Below, piece by piece: positions 9,300 through 18,758 of a DNA stretch of 64,000 nt. Both the position numbers and the translations under genes were made by a program. The stretch is taken from the NCBI GenBank assembly GCA_937139405.1, contig CAKZPV010000047.1, positions 62,001-126,000 of the forward strand. Direction: 5' to 3'. Below the pieces are notes generated by a model, which was given only the letters and a program-made list of their open reading frames with translations, did no database searches and had not been told where the DNA came from. Origin of the DNA: an uncultured Nitrospirota bacterium. Its GTDB lineage: Bacteria > Nitrospirota > Nitrospiria > Nitrospirales > UBA8639. Positions within the stretch are counted from its first letter, which is position 1. Every line of letters starts with the position of its first letter.

Positions 9300-11297
9300 A
9301 TGAGCATTTTTTCTCTTCAATCTGACTACATTCCTAAGGGTGATCAGGGCAAGGCCATTGCCGCACTGACGACGGGCTTAGAGCAAGACTTGAAACATCA
9401 AGTGTTGTTGGGGGTCACAGGGTCTGGCAAGACGTTTACGATGGCGAATGTGATCGCCAATGTTCAGCGACCCACGTTGGTGGTGGTGCACAATAAGACC
9501 TTAGCTGCGCAGTTGTATCAGGAATTCAAGTCCTTTTTTCCCGACAATGCTGTGGAGTATTTCGTGAGTTATTACGATTACTACCAGCCGGAAGCCTACA
9601 TTCCCACTACGGATACCTACATTGCGAAAGACTCTGCCATTAATGACACCATTGATCAAATGCGGCATGCGGCGACGACGACCCTCTTGCAACGCAATGA
9701 CATCATCATTGTCGCATCGGTGTCGTGTATTTATGGATTAGGTTCGCCAGAGGTCTATCACGACATGTTGCTCTATCTTGAGCCGGGCATGGAAATTCGG
9801 CGAGAGAAAATTTTAGCTAAATTGGTAGATATTCAATATTCGCGGAATGATCTGGAATTACAGCGGGGCATGTTTCGGGCACGTGGCGATGTGATTGAAA
9901 TTTATCCAGCGTCATCGGATTCTAATACGGTGCGAATTGAGCTCTTTGGGGATGAAGTTGAAGCCATTCATGAAATTGATCCACTCACGGGCACGGCCTT
10001 ACGTGCGTTGCCGAAAATCGCGGTTTATCCTAAGAGCCATTATGTGATTGCGCCGGATCGTTATCAGCAGGCCATTACTGGCATCGAAGAAGAATTAGAG
10101 AAGCGCGTGGCCTATTTTCGGAAGACAAATCAATTGTTGGAAGCACAACGAATTGAGCAGCGCACCAAGTTTGACCTAGAAATGATTCGGACGATGGGCT
10201 ATTGCCATGGTATCGAAAATTATTCACGCCATTTAAGCGGACGTCAGCCTGGCGAACCGCCGCCGACCTTATTGGATTACTTCACCAAAGATTATTTGTT
10301 AATCGTAGATGAGTCGCATGCCACAGTTCCGCAGTTTGGGGGGATGTATGAAGGCGATCATTCTCGCAAAAAAACGTTAGTGGATTATGGTTTCCGCCTG
10401 CCTTCGGCTATGGATAATCGACCGTTGAAATTTCCAGAATTTGAGCAATTCATCAATCAAGTTGTGTATGTCTCCGCGACTCCAGGTCCTTATGAATTGA
10501 AGCATGCGCAGTCGGCGCCGGTGGAACAAATCATTCGACCGACGGGGTTGATTGATCCTGTGATGGAGGTGAAGCCTGCTAAAGGGCAAGTGGAGCATTT
10601 GCTCGGAGAAATACGCCAGCGGGTGGGGAGGGGGCACCGAGTATTGGTGACCACGTTGACCAAGCGGATGGCGGAAGATCTCACAGAGTATTATTACGAG
10701 CAGGGACTAAAAGTGCGCTATCTACATTCAGACATTAAAACCTTGGAGCGCGCAGATATTATTCGAGATTTACGCAAGGGTGCGTTTGATGTCTTGGTGG
10801 GTATCAACTTGTTGCGTGAAGGGTTGGATTTGCCTGAGGTCAGTCTAGTAGCGGTGCTTGATGCAGATAAAGAAGGTTTTTTGCGTGGCTATCGTGCGTT
10901 GGTGCAAACATCGGGTCGGGCTGCACGTCATAGTGATGGCACAGTCATTCTCTATGGGGACACGGTGACCAAGTCCATGCAGATGACTTTAGAGGAGACA
11001 GGTCGACGACGCATGATTCAATTGGCCTATAACAAAGAGCATGGAATTACTCCTGAAACGATCAAAAAACGTATCCATGATTTAGAGTATGATTTATCTG
11101 AAGCAGATTTTGTGGAACTTCCAATAGCGGCGGAAACTGAAGAAGTCTATGCATCTGAAGGAGGCCTAGAAAAGAGAGTTGTGGTGTTAGAAAAAGAAAT
11201 GAAAGCAGCAGCCAAAGCCTTAGAATTCGAGCGAGCCGCGAAACTGCGTGATACTCTTCGTCTACTCCGCCAAAAACTCATTCAAGTCGGCATCTAA
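9300..11297 (+). CDS. uvrB: Excinuclease ABC subunit B
   Basis: 665 aa from ATG 9300. This start is preferred over an upstream in-frame TTG because CAGGGGAG at 9287-9294 is a good ribosome site. UvrB is the damage-verifying helicase-like subunit of nucleotide excision repair, acting with UvrA and UvrC. Visible features are Walker A GVTGSGKT (38-45), the beta-hairpin [12 protein letters not shown], the DEAD-like VDESH, helicase motifs including [13 protein letters not shown] and QTSGRAAR, and a C-terminal UVR motif ([13 protein letters not shown]) for UvrC binding. uvrA and uvrC are not in the window. Confidence 0.98.
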   Translation: MSIFSLQSDYIPKGDQGKAIAALTTGLEQDLKHQVLLGVTGSGKTFTMANVIANVQRPTLVVVHNKTLAAQLYQEFKSFFPDNAVEYFVSYYDYYQPEAYIPTTDTYIAKDSAINDTIDQMRHAATTTLLQRNDIIIVASVSCIYGLGSPEVYHDMLLYLEPGMEIRREKILAKLVDIQYSRNDLELQRGMFRARGDVIEIYPASSDSNTVRIELFGDEVEAIHEIDPLTGTALRALPKIAVYPKSHYVIAPDRYQQAITGIEEELEKRVAYFRKTNQLLEAQRIEQRTKFDLEMIRTMGYCHGIENYSRHLSGRQPGEPPPTLLDYFTKDYLLIVDESHATVPQFGGMYEGDHSRKKTLVDYGFRLPSAMDNRPLKFPEFEQFINQVVYVSATPGPYELKHAQSAPVEQIIRPTGLIDPVMEVKPAKGQVEHLLGEIRQRVGRGHRVLVTTLTKRMAEDLTEYYYEQGLKVRYLHSDIKTLERADIIRDLRKGAFDVLVGINLLREGLDLPEVSLVAVLDADKEGFLRGYRALVQTSGRAARHSDGTVILYGDTVTKSMQMTLEETGRRRMIQLAYNKEHGITPETIKKRIHDLEYDLSEADFVELPIAAETEEVYASEGGLEKRVVVLEKEMKAAAKALEFERAAKLRDTLRLLRQKLIQVGI

Positions 11298-11308
11298 AAA
11301 ACGCTAAT

Positions 11309-11330
11309 AAAAGGTGTCAGGAACCTTTTT
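11309..11330 (+). terminator. Terminator candidate after uvrB
   Basis: AAAAGGT and ACCTTTT form a 7-bp stem around a 7-nt loop, followed by T residues, 11 bp downstream of the uvrB stop. Confidence 0.5.
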
Positions 11331-11363
11331 ATGTGCAATCCTGGAAGAATAAATAGATGCTGA

Positions 11364-11627
11364 TTAAATATGTTTGTAGAGGTACGCGCCGAGCAGCATG
11401 CCCAAGACACCGAGTAAGTTGATCTTAAGTAGAAAGCCCAGAGTGAATTTGAGTAGGACCAAGTTGACGGTGACTGGTGGATCCAGTCCTAATCTTGGAG
11501 CTACGACGAAAAAGCTGCGGACAGCACCTTCCGGGGATACCACTAGAAGAATTTCCCCCAAAACACTCCCCAAGAGGCCACCGATAAAGATGAACAGTAG
11601 TAAATAGCCGCCACTTTTCTTCAGCAC
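11364..11627 (-). CDS. DUF4321-type small membrane protein
   Basis: 87 aa. Two hydrophobic helices (YLLLFIFIGGLLGSVLGEILL near the start, and LGFLLKINLLGVLGMLLGAYL at the end) flank a short polar loop with PRLGLDPPVTVNLVLL. The size and the GSVLGEIL...LGFLLKIN pattern match the DUF4321 family of small inner-membrane proteins, which has no known function. It is convergent with uvrB. No partner gene is evident. Confidence 0.72.
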   Translation of the reverse strand: MLKKSGGYLLLFIFIGGLLGSVLGEILLVVSPEGAVRSFFVVAPRLGLDPPVTVNLVLLKFTLGFLLKINLLGVLGMLLGAYLYKHI

Positions 11628-11811
11628 GGCTGTGTTCTCAAAATAGTTTTGATTGTAGGGGGAGCGTTCATCCGAAACGATCTAAATTGTTAATGGGTTT
11701 CTTTGTGAGAAGCCTTACTTCTGCTTAGGGTAAACTCCTAAATACCTTACGGCAAATTCAGAGATCCGTCAAGAAAGAATCAACTGAGTCGGGTTTGAAA
11801 ATAGGGCAGAA

Positions 11812-12507
11812 CTACGATGGGTCTAATGCAGGAGAGAGAGACTCCTGATGAATTGAAAAACGCATAGTGCCCATCTTGTTCATGGTGTTCACCATGTATC
11901 CCACATAGATATCTACTCGATAGCGGCCAGGCCGCCACTTTCCATCTTGGGCAAAAAACTTGAGGTAGCCGCTAACGTCTTCTAAAGCTAAGTCGGCTCG
12001 GTCTTCATCAATCCACTGGGTAGCATCGGCATTTTGAACCTGTTCTGGAAAGAGGCGTCCAATGATTTGAAAAGGCGCGAGATGTTCGTGGACAGCAAAG
12101 ACAAGATGAACGGATTTGGTTGATGAGGGAAAGGTGTCTGTCGGGTTGACGGGGACGAGGATATGACCCTGACGAATGGTTTGGTCTTCTTCCACACTTT
12201 CGGCAAACGTCAAACTTGCGAAGAGTCCCCCAGGTTTATGGTCGGAGGATGGCAGATTCGGAGAGTTGGAATAGTCATGATAGGGTACTGAAGTTTCAGT
12301 CGGAGCCTTCTCTTCAAAAAAATCTGGTAGGGACTCAAATTCTAAAAACCCATGCTGTGTTTCTTGAGGCGAACGCACTGGAGAGGAAGGTCTAGGCGGA
12401 GATTCCTCTGCCAAGCAGGTAACCCAGCCCATGGTGACTACTAGGATGCCGGTAAGGCATGTTATGCGGTCAATAGAAGACGAGAGAAATGGTACAAGGT
12501 GTCGCAT
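11812..12507 (-). CDS. Exported protein of unknown function
   Basis: About 231 aa from the ATG at 12507; an in-frame ATG at 12519 is also possible. A hydrophobic N-terminal segment (ITCLTGILVVTMGWVTCLA) is a likely signal peptide or membrane anchor. A Pro/Ser-rich linker follows, then a globular part from about residue 90 with beta-strand-like segments (HILVPVNPTDTF, KSVHLVFAVHEHLAPFQIIGRLF, GRYRVDIYVGYMVNTMNKMGTMRFSI). No family is recognised. The C-terminal pattern recalls small beta-sandwich domains of periplasmic proteins, but that is a guess. It is divergent from the methyltransferase gene at 12732. Confidence 0.6.
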   Translation of the reverse strand: MRHLVPFLSSSIDRITCLTGILVVTMGWVTCLAEESPPRPSSPVRSPQETQHGFLEFESLPDFFEEKAPTETSVPYHDYSNSPNLPSSDHKPGGLFASLTFAESVEEDQTIRQGHILVPVNPTDTFPSSTKSVHLVFAVHEHLAPFQIIGRLFPEQVQNADATQWIDEDRADLALEDVSGYLKFFAQDGKWRPGRYRVDIYVGYMVNTMNKMGTMRFSIHQESLSPALDPS

Positions 12508-12731
12508 CGTAATGATCACGTCTATAATATTAGGAATGAATTCTGATGAGCGTTCCTTCTGTCTTGCATTGCTCTACCCTTGCCGACCTTGAGTGGTCAA
12601 GCCTTTATACCCATTACCTTGCGGCATCAAAAGAGCCTTTGTTAGAATTTTTTGTTTCTACGCATTTTCATCTATGCCTATCCTAATGGCCATTATCCAT
12701 GATTTTCTAGAAAGACAATAGGTCAACATTT

Positions 12732-14162
12732 ATGAGTGGACCCACTGCCAAAGATCCAGATGCGCTTCCTCAACTCGTGGGAGATTTTCAACCTGTCGAC
12801 ATTTGGCAAGCCCATATCAATCGTCTCTTTTACGGATTGTTAGGAACTCGCGTACGTGAATATTATCAGACGTTTGCGGCGGCGGATTATCGGCTTGGGT
12901 ATGCGCTGGCCGAAGATTATTGGCGGCAATGTGTGTCGCGGGAAAAAATAAAAAATAAGGCAGCAGGCGCAGCTCCTTTGATTGTGATGGAATGGGGTGC
13001 GGGAAATGGCAATCTGGCTGCCTGTTTTTTAGATCGTCTTCAAGAATTAGATCAAGAGAACCTGGTGCTTCCCAGGATCACTTATGTCTGCGTCGAACAA
13101 GAGCCCGTACTCTTAGAGCAGGCGAAGCACAATGTGGATTTAGTGAAACATAAGGATCGCGTCTCGTTTGAATGTACAGCTGTTGAAAATTTGGCCTCGT
13201 ATGTTGATGCCAGCGTGGATCGCATAATCTGCAACGAGCTTTGGAGTGAGTTGCCTACTAAGTTGGTGTTGCGGAAAGAAGGAGACATCAAAGAAGAACA
13301 ACTTCGTCCTAATTTAAATGAAAAACGGCTGGTGGAATTTCCCGATTGGGAAAAATTTGTCGAGGCTTTTGACAAGGCGGATCTCGAAGCCCTGCCAACA
13401 TTCGCGGCATTTTTAGGTGATTTGGTGTGGGAGCGAGAATATCAGCCAGTGGATGCAAAGACCTTGGCGTTTCGCCGAACCGTCACGGAATTTCTCAAAG
13501 GCATCGATGAGGAAGTCCTGGTGCCCTATAACGTGGGCGCTTGTCAAAGCCTCAAGGAAGCCAAGCGACTGTTGGGGCCTGATGCCATTGGATTTAGTAG
13601 TTTTGATGCTGGAACGGCCGACCCTCGTGTGCTCAACGATCCAGAGAAGCCTTGCTATACGGTTCAAGGGGGCCAATTCAGTTTCATGGTCAACTTTCAG
13701 TTATTGCAAGCTGTGGCGATGCATCTTGGCATTCAAACGGGCATTATCGAATCTCAGCGTGATTTTGTCTCAAGAAGTCTCGGTGCCCCTGTGTTGAGTG
13801 TGATGGATCTGTTGGCATCTCATCCGCACCCACCGGAAGGCGAGCCGTGGCAATTGGATGTCTTTATTCTTCGGACATTAGAAGCCGTCAATCAGACTTA
13901 CCGTTCTCCCTATCGACGTCGAATTGAATTTCCTATTATGGAAAGCACGCCAGCGAAAGAACGCGCGGAACTTGAAGCACTGCTACAAGCACTGCCCAGC
14001 CAAGGTGTGCCCGATACCATTGCGTACCTCACGGAATCCGAAATTCGTGTCGCCAGGCCAGCATTAGAAAAATTAGGATATGATCTCGACGGCATTGAGG
14101 CGATGCTGCAGTTTCCCGCGCAGCCGGTTGACTACATGCATTTCTCGTTTATTGGGCAATAA
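12732..14162 (+). CDS. SAM-dependent methyltransferase, MidA/NDUFAF7-like
   Basis: 476 aa. A Rossmann methyltransferase glycine motif is seen as VMEWGAGNGNLAACFLDRL at about residues 86-104. VCVEQEPVLLEQAKHN follows as the acidic strand that binds the SAM ribose. A post-motif IICNELWSELPTKLVLRKEG resembles the NE..D.LP segment of the MidA (DUF185) family, whose mitochondrial member methylates a complex I arginine. The long C-terminal half has no motif I recognise. ATG start at 12732. A link to respiratory-complex assembly is inference; a different protein or small-molecule substrate is possible. Confidence 0.6.
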   Translation: MSGPTAKDPDALPQLVGDFQPVDIWQAHINRLFYGLLGTRVREYYQTFAAADYRLGYALAEDYWRQCVSREKIKNKAAGAAPLIVMEWGAGNGNLAACFLDRLQELDQENLVLPRITYVCVEQEPVLLEQAKHNVDLVKHKDRVSFECTAVENLASYVDASVDRIICNELWSELPTKLVLRKEGDIKEEQLRPNLNEKRLVEFPDWEKFVEAFDKADLEALPTFAAFLGDLVWEREYQPVDAKTLAFRRTVTEFLKGIDEEVLVPYNVGACQSLKEAKRLLGPDAIGFSSFDAGTADPRVLNDPEKPCYTVQGGQFSFMVNFQLLQAVAMHLGIQTGIIESQRDFVSRSLGAPVLSVMDLLASHPHPPEGEPWQLDVFILRTLEAVNQTYRSPYRRRIEFPIMESTPAKERAELEALLQALPSQGVPDTIAYLTESEIRVARPALEKLGYDLDGIEAMLQFPAQPVDYMHFSFIGQ

Positions 14163-14344
14163 GTTCATTGCCATAGTTTCCTGTCACAGAATTCCTTTGA
14201 GTGTTGACGCATTTCCTAATAGATCTAGAGATTATATTTTCAAAGGGTTGCTGAATTTTAGGTGGATTTTTTGGAGGATGTTATGTATACTTCATCGACT
14301 TTTTTAGGGAATCTATTTTCTATTTAACAAAAATGAGGTCGTAG

Positions 14345-14641
14345 GTGTTTGGATCATTTGGGTGGATGGAGCTGATGCTCATCCTCATCATTGTCTTGAT
14401 TATCTTTGGTGCGGGGAAAATTCCCCAATTGGGCGAAGGACTCGGCAAAGCCATCAAAGGTTTTAAAAAGTCTGTGGCTGAAGCCGATGCGCTAGACGTG
14501 ACGCCCAATGATGACTCAGAAGTAACCCAGGCTCCACCACCACCGCAACAAGTTGCCAGTCAACCTCAAGCAACAGAGGTTCCACCACAAGAAGTGCCGG
14601 TTCAGCAAACTGTAGAATCGACGCAACCTAAACAGGGATAA
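14345..14641 (+). CDS. tatA: Sec-independent translocase protein TatA (first copy)
   Basis: 98 aa with a GTG start at 14345, preceded by GAGG at 14335-14338. It has the TatA layout: short N-terminus (MFGSFGWMELML), one TM helix (LILIIVLIIFGAGKIP) with the FG hinge, an amphipathic helix (LGEGLGKAIKGFKKSV) and a Pro/Gln-rich disordered tail. TatA oligomers form the pore for folded twin-arginine substrates in the inner membrane. A second tatA-type gene follows after 119 bp. tatC is not in the window. Confidence 0.92.
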   Translation: MFGSFGWMELMLILIIVLIIFGAGKIPQLGEGLGKAIKGFKKSVAEADALDVTPNDDSEVTQAPPPPQQVASQPQATEVPPQEVPVQQTVESTQPKQG

Positions 14642-14760
14642 CGTTGAACCGAAGGCTGGCACGGTGAAGGTGGCTTGGCTTGGTGAACAAAGGCGAGAAT
14701 CCCATTCAACCCATTTCCTCACATTTGAAGTGCCTACCCACGAGATAGGGAAAGAAGATC

Positions 14761-15048
14761 ATGTTTGGCTTAGGTGCAATGGAAGTGTTGATCATCTTGG
14801 TGATCGCGTTCATGCTCTTTGGTCCAAAGGAATTGCCGGAAATTGGCAAACAAGTTGGCAAAGCTGTGAAAGGGTTTAAGGAAACCACGGAAGATCTTCG
14901 CCAATCTGTTGAGCCAGAAATCAATATGATCACTCAGGAATTGAAATCCGTTGAACAAGACCTAGAGTCATCGATGAAAGAAGCGGAAGAACAAATCAAA
15001 GGTGCGACAGATCAGGCCACGGAATCAGGAGATTCACGGCCTGTCTAA
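14761..15048 (+). CDS. TatA/TatB-type translocase protein (second copy)
   Basis: 95 aa. MFGLGAMEVLIILVIAFMLFGPKELPEIGKQVGKAVKGF has the TatA/B TM helix, the FGP hinge and the amphipathic helix. The FGPKELPE wording and the longer acidic helical tail (EINMITQELKSVEQDLE) lean toward TatB, which receives signal peptides with TatC. Family members in this size range are often annotated TatA. It lies 119 bp after the first copy, so the pair may provide separate TatA and TatB roles. Confidence 0.88.
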   Translation: MFGLGAMEVLIILVIAFMLFGPKELPEIGKQVGKAVKGFKETTEDLRQSVEPEINMITQELKSVEQDLESSMKEAEEQIKGATDQATESGDSRPV

Positions 15049-15204
15049 GTTGAGTTCAGGCTGAACTTACAAGCTTTCCCTGTTGCCTTTTTACAACCAT
15101 CGTAGCATTCCAGCAATAATCCTTAGGTAGATTTTATAGTTCCATCATTAAGATAACATTAAAATAACATTATTTTTTAATAACTTAGATCAACTGCTAT
15201 TAAC

Positions 15205-15220
15205 TGGCATATATTTAGCA
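15205..15220 (+). promoter_or_regulatory. Sigma-54-like promoter for the porin unit
   Basis: TGGCATATATTTAGCA has GG and GC separated by exactly 10 nt, the -24/-12 spacing of sigma-54 promoters, with one mismatch in each half from the TGGCAC/TTGCA consensus. The predicted start would be near 15231, directly before the structured leader. No enhancer sites were identified. Confidence 0.4.
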
Positions 15221-15231
15221 TTGTTTTTACA

Positions 15232-15276
15232 TACGGCAAACTCCTAAACACAAAGTGGGTCAGCCGTAAGGGGAGT
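15232..15276 (+). ncRNA. Candidate pseudoknot in the porin 5' leader
   Basis: TACGGC (15232-15237) pairs with GCCGTA (15263-15268). Inside that loop ACTCC (15240-15244) pairs with GGAGT (15272-15276), which lies outside the first stem. This is the topology of an H-type pseudoknot. A mini-hairpin CAC-AAA-GTG sits at 15249-15257. A further imperfect hairpin, CCGTGTC/GACGCGG, follows at about 15284-15303. It could be a regulatory leader of the porin mRNA. It does not match any riboswitch core that I know. Confidence 0.4.
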
Positions 15277-15415
15277 GTAAAAACCGTGTCGTTTGTGACG
15301 CGGGCTATTCAAAATAATAAGGAAGCGGGCACGAGACACCATCGGTAAGGGAAGGAATTCAGAGGAATTGATGGGACTCGAGTCCACAAAGGTTTTCACC
15401 AACAGGAGGAGAGCA

Positions 15416-16927
15416 ATGAGGACTTTTTACAAAACCTTTACGAGGTTGACCACAGCGGCACTTCTAGTGGCCATGTCGGCAGCGCCAGGGTTTGCAGCAA
15501 AGACGACCCCGGCGACAAACAAAAACACGAATGTGCCAGCCGTGCCACGGGCCATTCCTGATTTGGTCCCTTATCACAAATTTGATCCACCGGCAGGGGC
15601 CGTTTTTGATGCTAGCAAGTTGACTGTATCAGGGGATATGCGGATCCGTCCGGAATTCCGATCCAATGGCGGCTTTGGGCTGGGTGGAAGTGCACCTAGA
15701 CAGGCAGATGGATCATATAGATTTAACAATGCCGGGAATCAATCGGATTTTTTCACGCAACAACTTATCCGGTTGGGTTTCCATTATGCCATCTCTCCAG
15801 ATGTGGCATTTTTTGTTCAACCGCAAGTGTCAAACAACTGGGGAACGTCGGGCCCAAATGGGACGGGTAGCGATCTCTTTCTCCGTCAAGGTTTCATGAT
15901 AGTCAGGAATTTCTTGGCTCCTAATTTGACCCTGAAAGCTGGACGCCAGTTAGTGGTTTGGGGAAATCACCGAATTTTTGGACATTTTGACTGGAATAAT
16001 GTGGGATTTGCCTTTGATGGGGTAACCCTCCGGTATAACCATAGCAAGGTTCCAGTAGAGGTAGGGTGGCTGAGAGTTGATGAGGGTGACTGTAACGACA
16101 GTGCTGGTGGTTGCGGAAATGCCACAAGATCAGCGGATACCGGGGATGCCGATATTTGGTTCGCGCGCTTACCAATGAAGTTTGGGGGCGTTGCTGTTGA
16201 ACCTGCCTGGATCTTTGAAGATAATGGGATTGGCGGAAATCCTCCAGGTGGACAACCAGGCAACCAAAGTCGACATACGGTCGGTGGCCGGGTTGCCACG
16301 AAAAAAGGGATTGTTGACGTCACGGGGGAAGGTTACTGGCAGTTTGGTTCATTGGGGACCACGAGCCCAACCAATGGAAACCGGCAAGAACGTATTAATG
16401 CCATTGCCCTGCATTTAGATGCGGGTGTGACCTTGCCTGTACCTATGCAACCCCGAATCGGTGCCGAAGTAAACTATGCCTCTGGTGATGAAAATTGTAA
16501 TGCAATGGATGGCAATCGCTGCGGAAATACCTTTAGCCAGTTGTTCCCAACGAACCATATCCACTTTGGATATATGGACAGGATGTCCTGGCAGAATATG
16601 TTCACCTACGGCGGGAATTTGCAGATGCGCCCAACGGCCAATAGCCACTTTGAAATTGGTGGGCATATCATGCGTCTAGCCAATCAGAATGACAATTGGT
16701 ATGGAGCCAACCAAGCAGTGTTTAAAGCCACTCCACAGGGAAATACTGAGAAATCGCTTGGTGGTGAGATCGATATCACCTACACCTTGTTCTTCATTGG
16801 CAACAAAGTTGGTTGGCAGGTTGGTTATGGCCATTTCTTTGCTGGCGATTATCTAACGAAGAATGATACAGGTAGTGCTGCTAACGACCAGGACTGGGGC
16901 TACACCCAACTCTGGGTCAACTTCTAA
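15416..16927 (+). CDS. Outer-membrane beta-barrel porin
   Basis: 503 aa from ATG 15416, chosen because AGGAGGAGAG lies directly upstream (15404-15413); earlier in-frame codons lack a ribosome site. MRTFYKTFTRLTTAALLVAMSAAPGFA is a clear signal peptide. The mature part is rich in alternating aromatic/Gly strands (RIRPEFRSNGGFGLGG, LIRLGFHYAISPDVAFFVQPQ, LKAGRQLVVWGNHRIFG) and ends WGYTQLWVNF, with the terminal aromatic residue typical of outer-membrane barrels. It resembles alginate-export-type porins. It likely allows diffusion of small solutes; the substrate is unknown. A long structured leader precedes it and a strong terminator follows. Confidence 0.8.
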   Translation: MRTFYKTFTRLTTAALLVAMSAAPGFAAKTTPATNKNTNVPAVPRAIPDLVPYHKFDPPAGAVFDASKLTVSGDMRIRPEFRSNGGFGLGGSAPRQADGSYRFNNAGNQSDFFTQQLIRLGFHYAISPDVAFFVQPQVSNNWGTSGPNGTGSDLFLRQGFMIVRNFLAPNLTLKAGRQLVVWGNHRIFGHFDWNNVGFAFDGVTLRYNHSKVPVEVGWLRVDEGDCNDSAGGCGNATRSADTGDADIWFARLPMKFGGVAVEPAWIFEDNGIGGNPPGGQPGNQSRHTVGGRVATKKGIVDVTGEGYWQFGSLGTTSPTNGNRQERINAIALHLDAGVTLPVPMQPRIGAEVNYASGDENCNAMDGNRCGNTFSQLFPTNHIHFGYMDRMSWQNMFTYGGNLQMRPTANSHFEIGGHIMRLANQNDNWYGANQAVFKATPQGNTEKSLGGEIDITYTLFFIGNKVGWQVGYGHFFAGDYLTKNDTGSAANDQDWGYTQLWVNF

Positions 16928-16936
16928 ATACTTTGT

Positions 16937-16964
16937 GATTCCCGCAAAAAGTTAGCGGGGAATC
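16937..16964 (+). promoter_or_regulatory. 3' UTR hairpin after the porin gene
   Basis: GATTCCCGC (16937-16945) pairs with GCGGGGAATC (16955-16964), with one bulged base. It has no T-tract, so it may be an mRNA-stabilising structure upstream of the true terminator. Confidence 0.45.
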
Positions 16965-17000
16965 TATCTAAGGGGACTTCACTCTCCTTCGGATCTTCAA

Positions 17001-17038
17001 CCGCCCCTACTGATATTCTCAGTAGGGGCGGTTTTTTT
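17001..17038 (+). terminator. Strong rho-independent terminator of the porin gene
   Basis: A perfect 13-bp GC-rich stem (17001-17013 with 17019-17031), a 5-nt loop TATTC and a T7 run make an ideal intrinsic terminator. Confidence 0.92.
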
Positions 17039-17566
17039 CGTTCCATCAACCCATCTGTTTTCTGATGATTTTCTCCTGGCTTCTCTCTGAAGGCTTTCTG
17101 TCAGTGCTTAACCTGAAACTTCTTGAAGTCTTTGTTATCACAAAGTGAAAATTTCTGCTAAATATTTGCAAATCATTAATTTCGAAAAGTTTTTTTATGT
17201 TCTTATGTTGAAGACTGGGACGACGAATGATGCCCAGCCGCGAGACCATATTGGGATGTATGCCGCTGCTTTGTCATGTGCCAATGTTAAATTTGTAGTT
17301 ATCTAGTGGGTAGAAGCTGTGTGGTTCAGCTCGGTTCGGGATAGAGCACGGGGAGGTCACAAGGTTTTGAAAAGTGACGCTCTTCATTTTGCTGTGATGA
17401 CACGACTTGAAGATGACAGGTTATTGATTATCTACCCTGTGAATTCCACCTTTAGCTGACAATGTAAATACCAAAGACCATTACAGTAGGAGATTAGTGG
17501 CAAGCTTGCGGGTCGTGAATGGCTTAGATTTTTTAGTGTGGAGAGCAAAAGAGGGGTGGTAACAGG
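17039..17566. other. Gene-free stretch between porin terminator and lipoprotein gene
   Basis: Short ORFs here (for example the 67-codon minus-strand frame at 17046-17249) have no ribosome site, no family and AT-rich unbiased codons. No RNA gene or repeat is seen. Confidence 0.5.
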
Positions 17567-18634
17567 TTATCGTGTAGATAGCTTGTTGGGTAGGCCTGGT
17601 TGGATTTCTGTGCGAATACTATGGGTTCCTGGCGGCAAGCCTTCTGAAAGAATGATCCCTATAATCAGTTCACCCTGTGAGGCCTTTGCTACTGACTTCA
17701 GGCGCCCACGGATTTCAGCCGTACGTTTTTCCCCAACTTTTAGAGAGCCAAGAGGAACAGGAACCGGCGCGACTTGTTTGAAGGCTTCAACCAATCTTGG
17801 AGTTCCTCGAAGTTCCACATAGGCCGAGGGAATGTCTGTCTCGCTGACATTGGTGGCCTCGATTAACAACACGATGGTTTCACCACCTTCTAGAATCAAA
17901 TTACGATTCGCATCCACCAATTTGGTGCGGAATTTGACCGCTGGAGAGAGTGTCTGCGAGACGGGAGTCTGTGTTGGTGTTGCGGAGTCTCCTGGTTGAT
18001 TGGAGAGTGATTCTGTTGGTTGGCTTAAACGAGGCATCACGCTAGCCATTTCTTTTGCCAGTGTTTCTGCGGATTTTTCCACGGCTTCATCAATGGAGCC
18101 GGTAGAACAAGAAGAAGATTGGCTGGTTAGAGCTGGAGTCCAAATTGTGATGCTTTTGTGGGAGGTCAAAGGCGTTTGGGCCAATGCTGTTCCACTACTA
18201 TTTTCATAGACAGCTAGGAGATTGAGATCGATGAGCGCGTTATAGCGGTCGTCTTCACCGACTCCGGTCACTGGATCAAAGCCAAATTGTTGTAAGTCAA
18301 CGATGACTCGGTATCCGTCATCAGTGACGCCTTGGGCCTGGCCTACCGGCGGTTCGGCTCGAACGCCATTAAATCGATCTTGTCCAATCTGTAGAAATGT
18401 ATCAGTAATGATCTTGCCAACAGGAATAGTATACGGTAATCCGCATGCATCAACCGTTTGAGAATAATTTACCAATTTTGGCGAAAAAGCATAGGTTACT
18501 GTCATAGGGAGACGTGGTACAGCTTTTTCTTCAAAGCCAAGTCGCGGGATTGAGACTTTCTCGCAAGCGGAGGAAACAAGGAGGAATAGCGCAATTAGAC
18601 AGGGAATGAAAGGGTGTTTGGATTTTTGGCACAC
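17567..18634 (-). CDS. Lipoprotein of unknown function
   Basis: 355 aa with a GTG start at 18634. The signal peptide ends in a lipobox (FLLVSSAC, Cys 24), so the mature protein is lipid-anchored. The middle part (VVDLQQFGFDPVTGVGEDDRYNALIDLNLLAVYENSSG) looks like a beta-rich domain and is followed by a Thr/Ser/Pro-rich linker. The C-terminal third has a pattern of extracellular Ig-like or CARDB-like domains: RNLILEGGETIVLLIEATNVSETDIPSAYVELRG. This suggests a cell-surface or periplasmic structural protein. No specific family is recognised. Confidence 0.65.
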   Translation of the reverse strand: MCQKSKHPFIPCLIALFLLVSSACEKVSIPRLGFEEKAVPRLPMTVTYAFSPKLVNYSQTVDACGLPYTIPVGKIITDTFLQIGQDRFNGVRAEPPVGQAQGVTDDGYRVIVDLQQFGFDPVTGVGEDDRYNALIDLNLLAVYENSSGTALAQTPLTSHKSITIWTPALTSQSSSCSTGSIDEAVEKSAETLAKEMASVMPRLSQPTESLSNQPGDSATPTQTPVSQTLSPAVKFRTKLVDANRNLILEGGETIVLLIEATNVSETDIPSAYVELRGTPRLVEAFKQVAPVPVPLGSLKVGEKRTAEIRGRLKSVAKASQGELIIGIILSEGLPPGTHSIRTEIQPGLPNKLSTR

Positions 18635-18758
18635 AAGCCTACACTACCCCATGGTTCGGAGAGTTGCAAGTCAAAATGCGTGCAGCTTGGTGTTTTGAAT
18701 TGTCATGCATTCTGTTGCACAACAGCAGTCGTGTAATTATGGGAATGTCGGCAATTTT

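Noticed and set aside
15230-15360. c-di-GMP-I (GEMM) riboswitch
   Set aside because: GGCAAAC is shared, but the required GACGCAAAGCC partner and tetraloop-receptor part are absent.
17046-17249. 67-codon minus frame after the porin terminator
   Set aside because: AT-rich, no ribosome site and no family.
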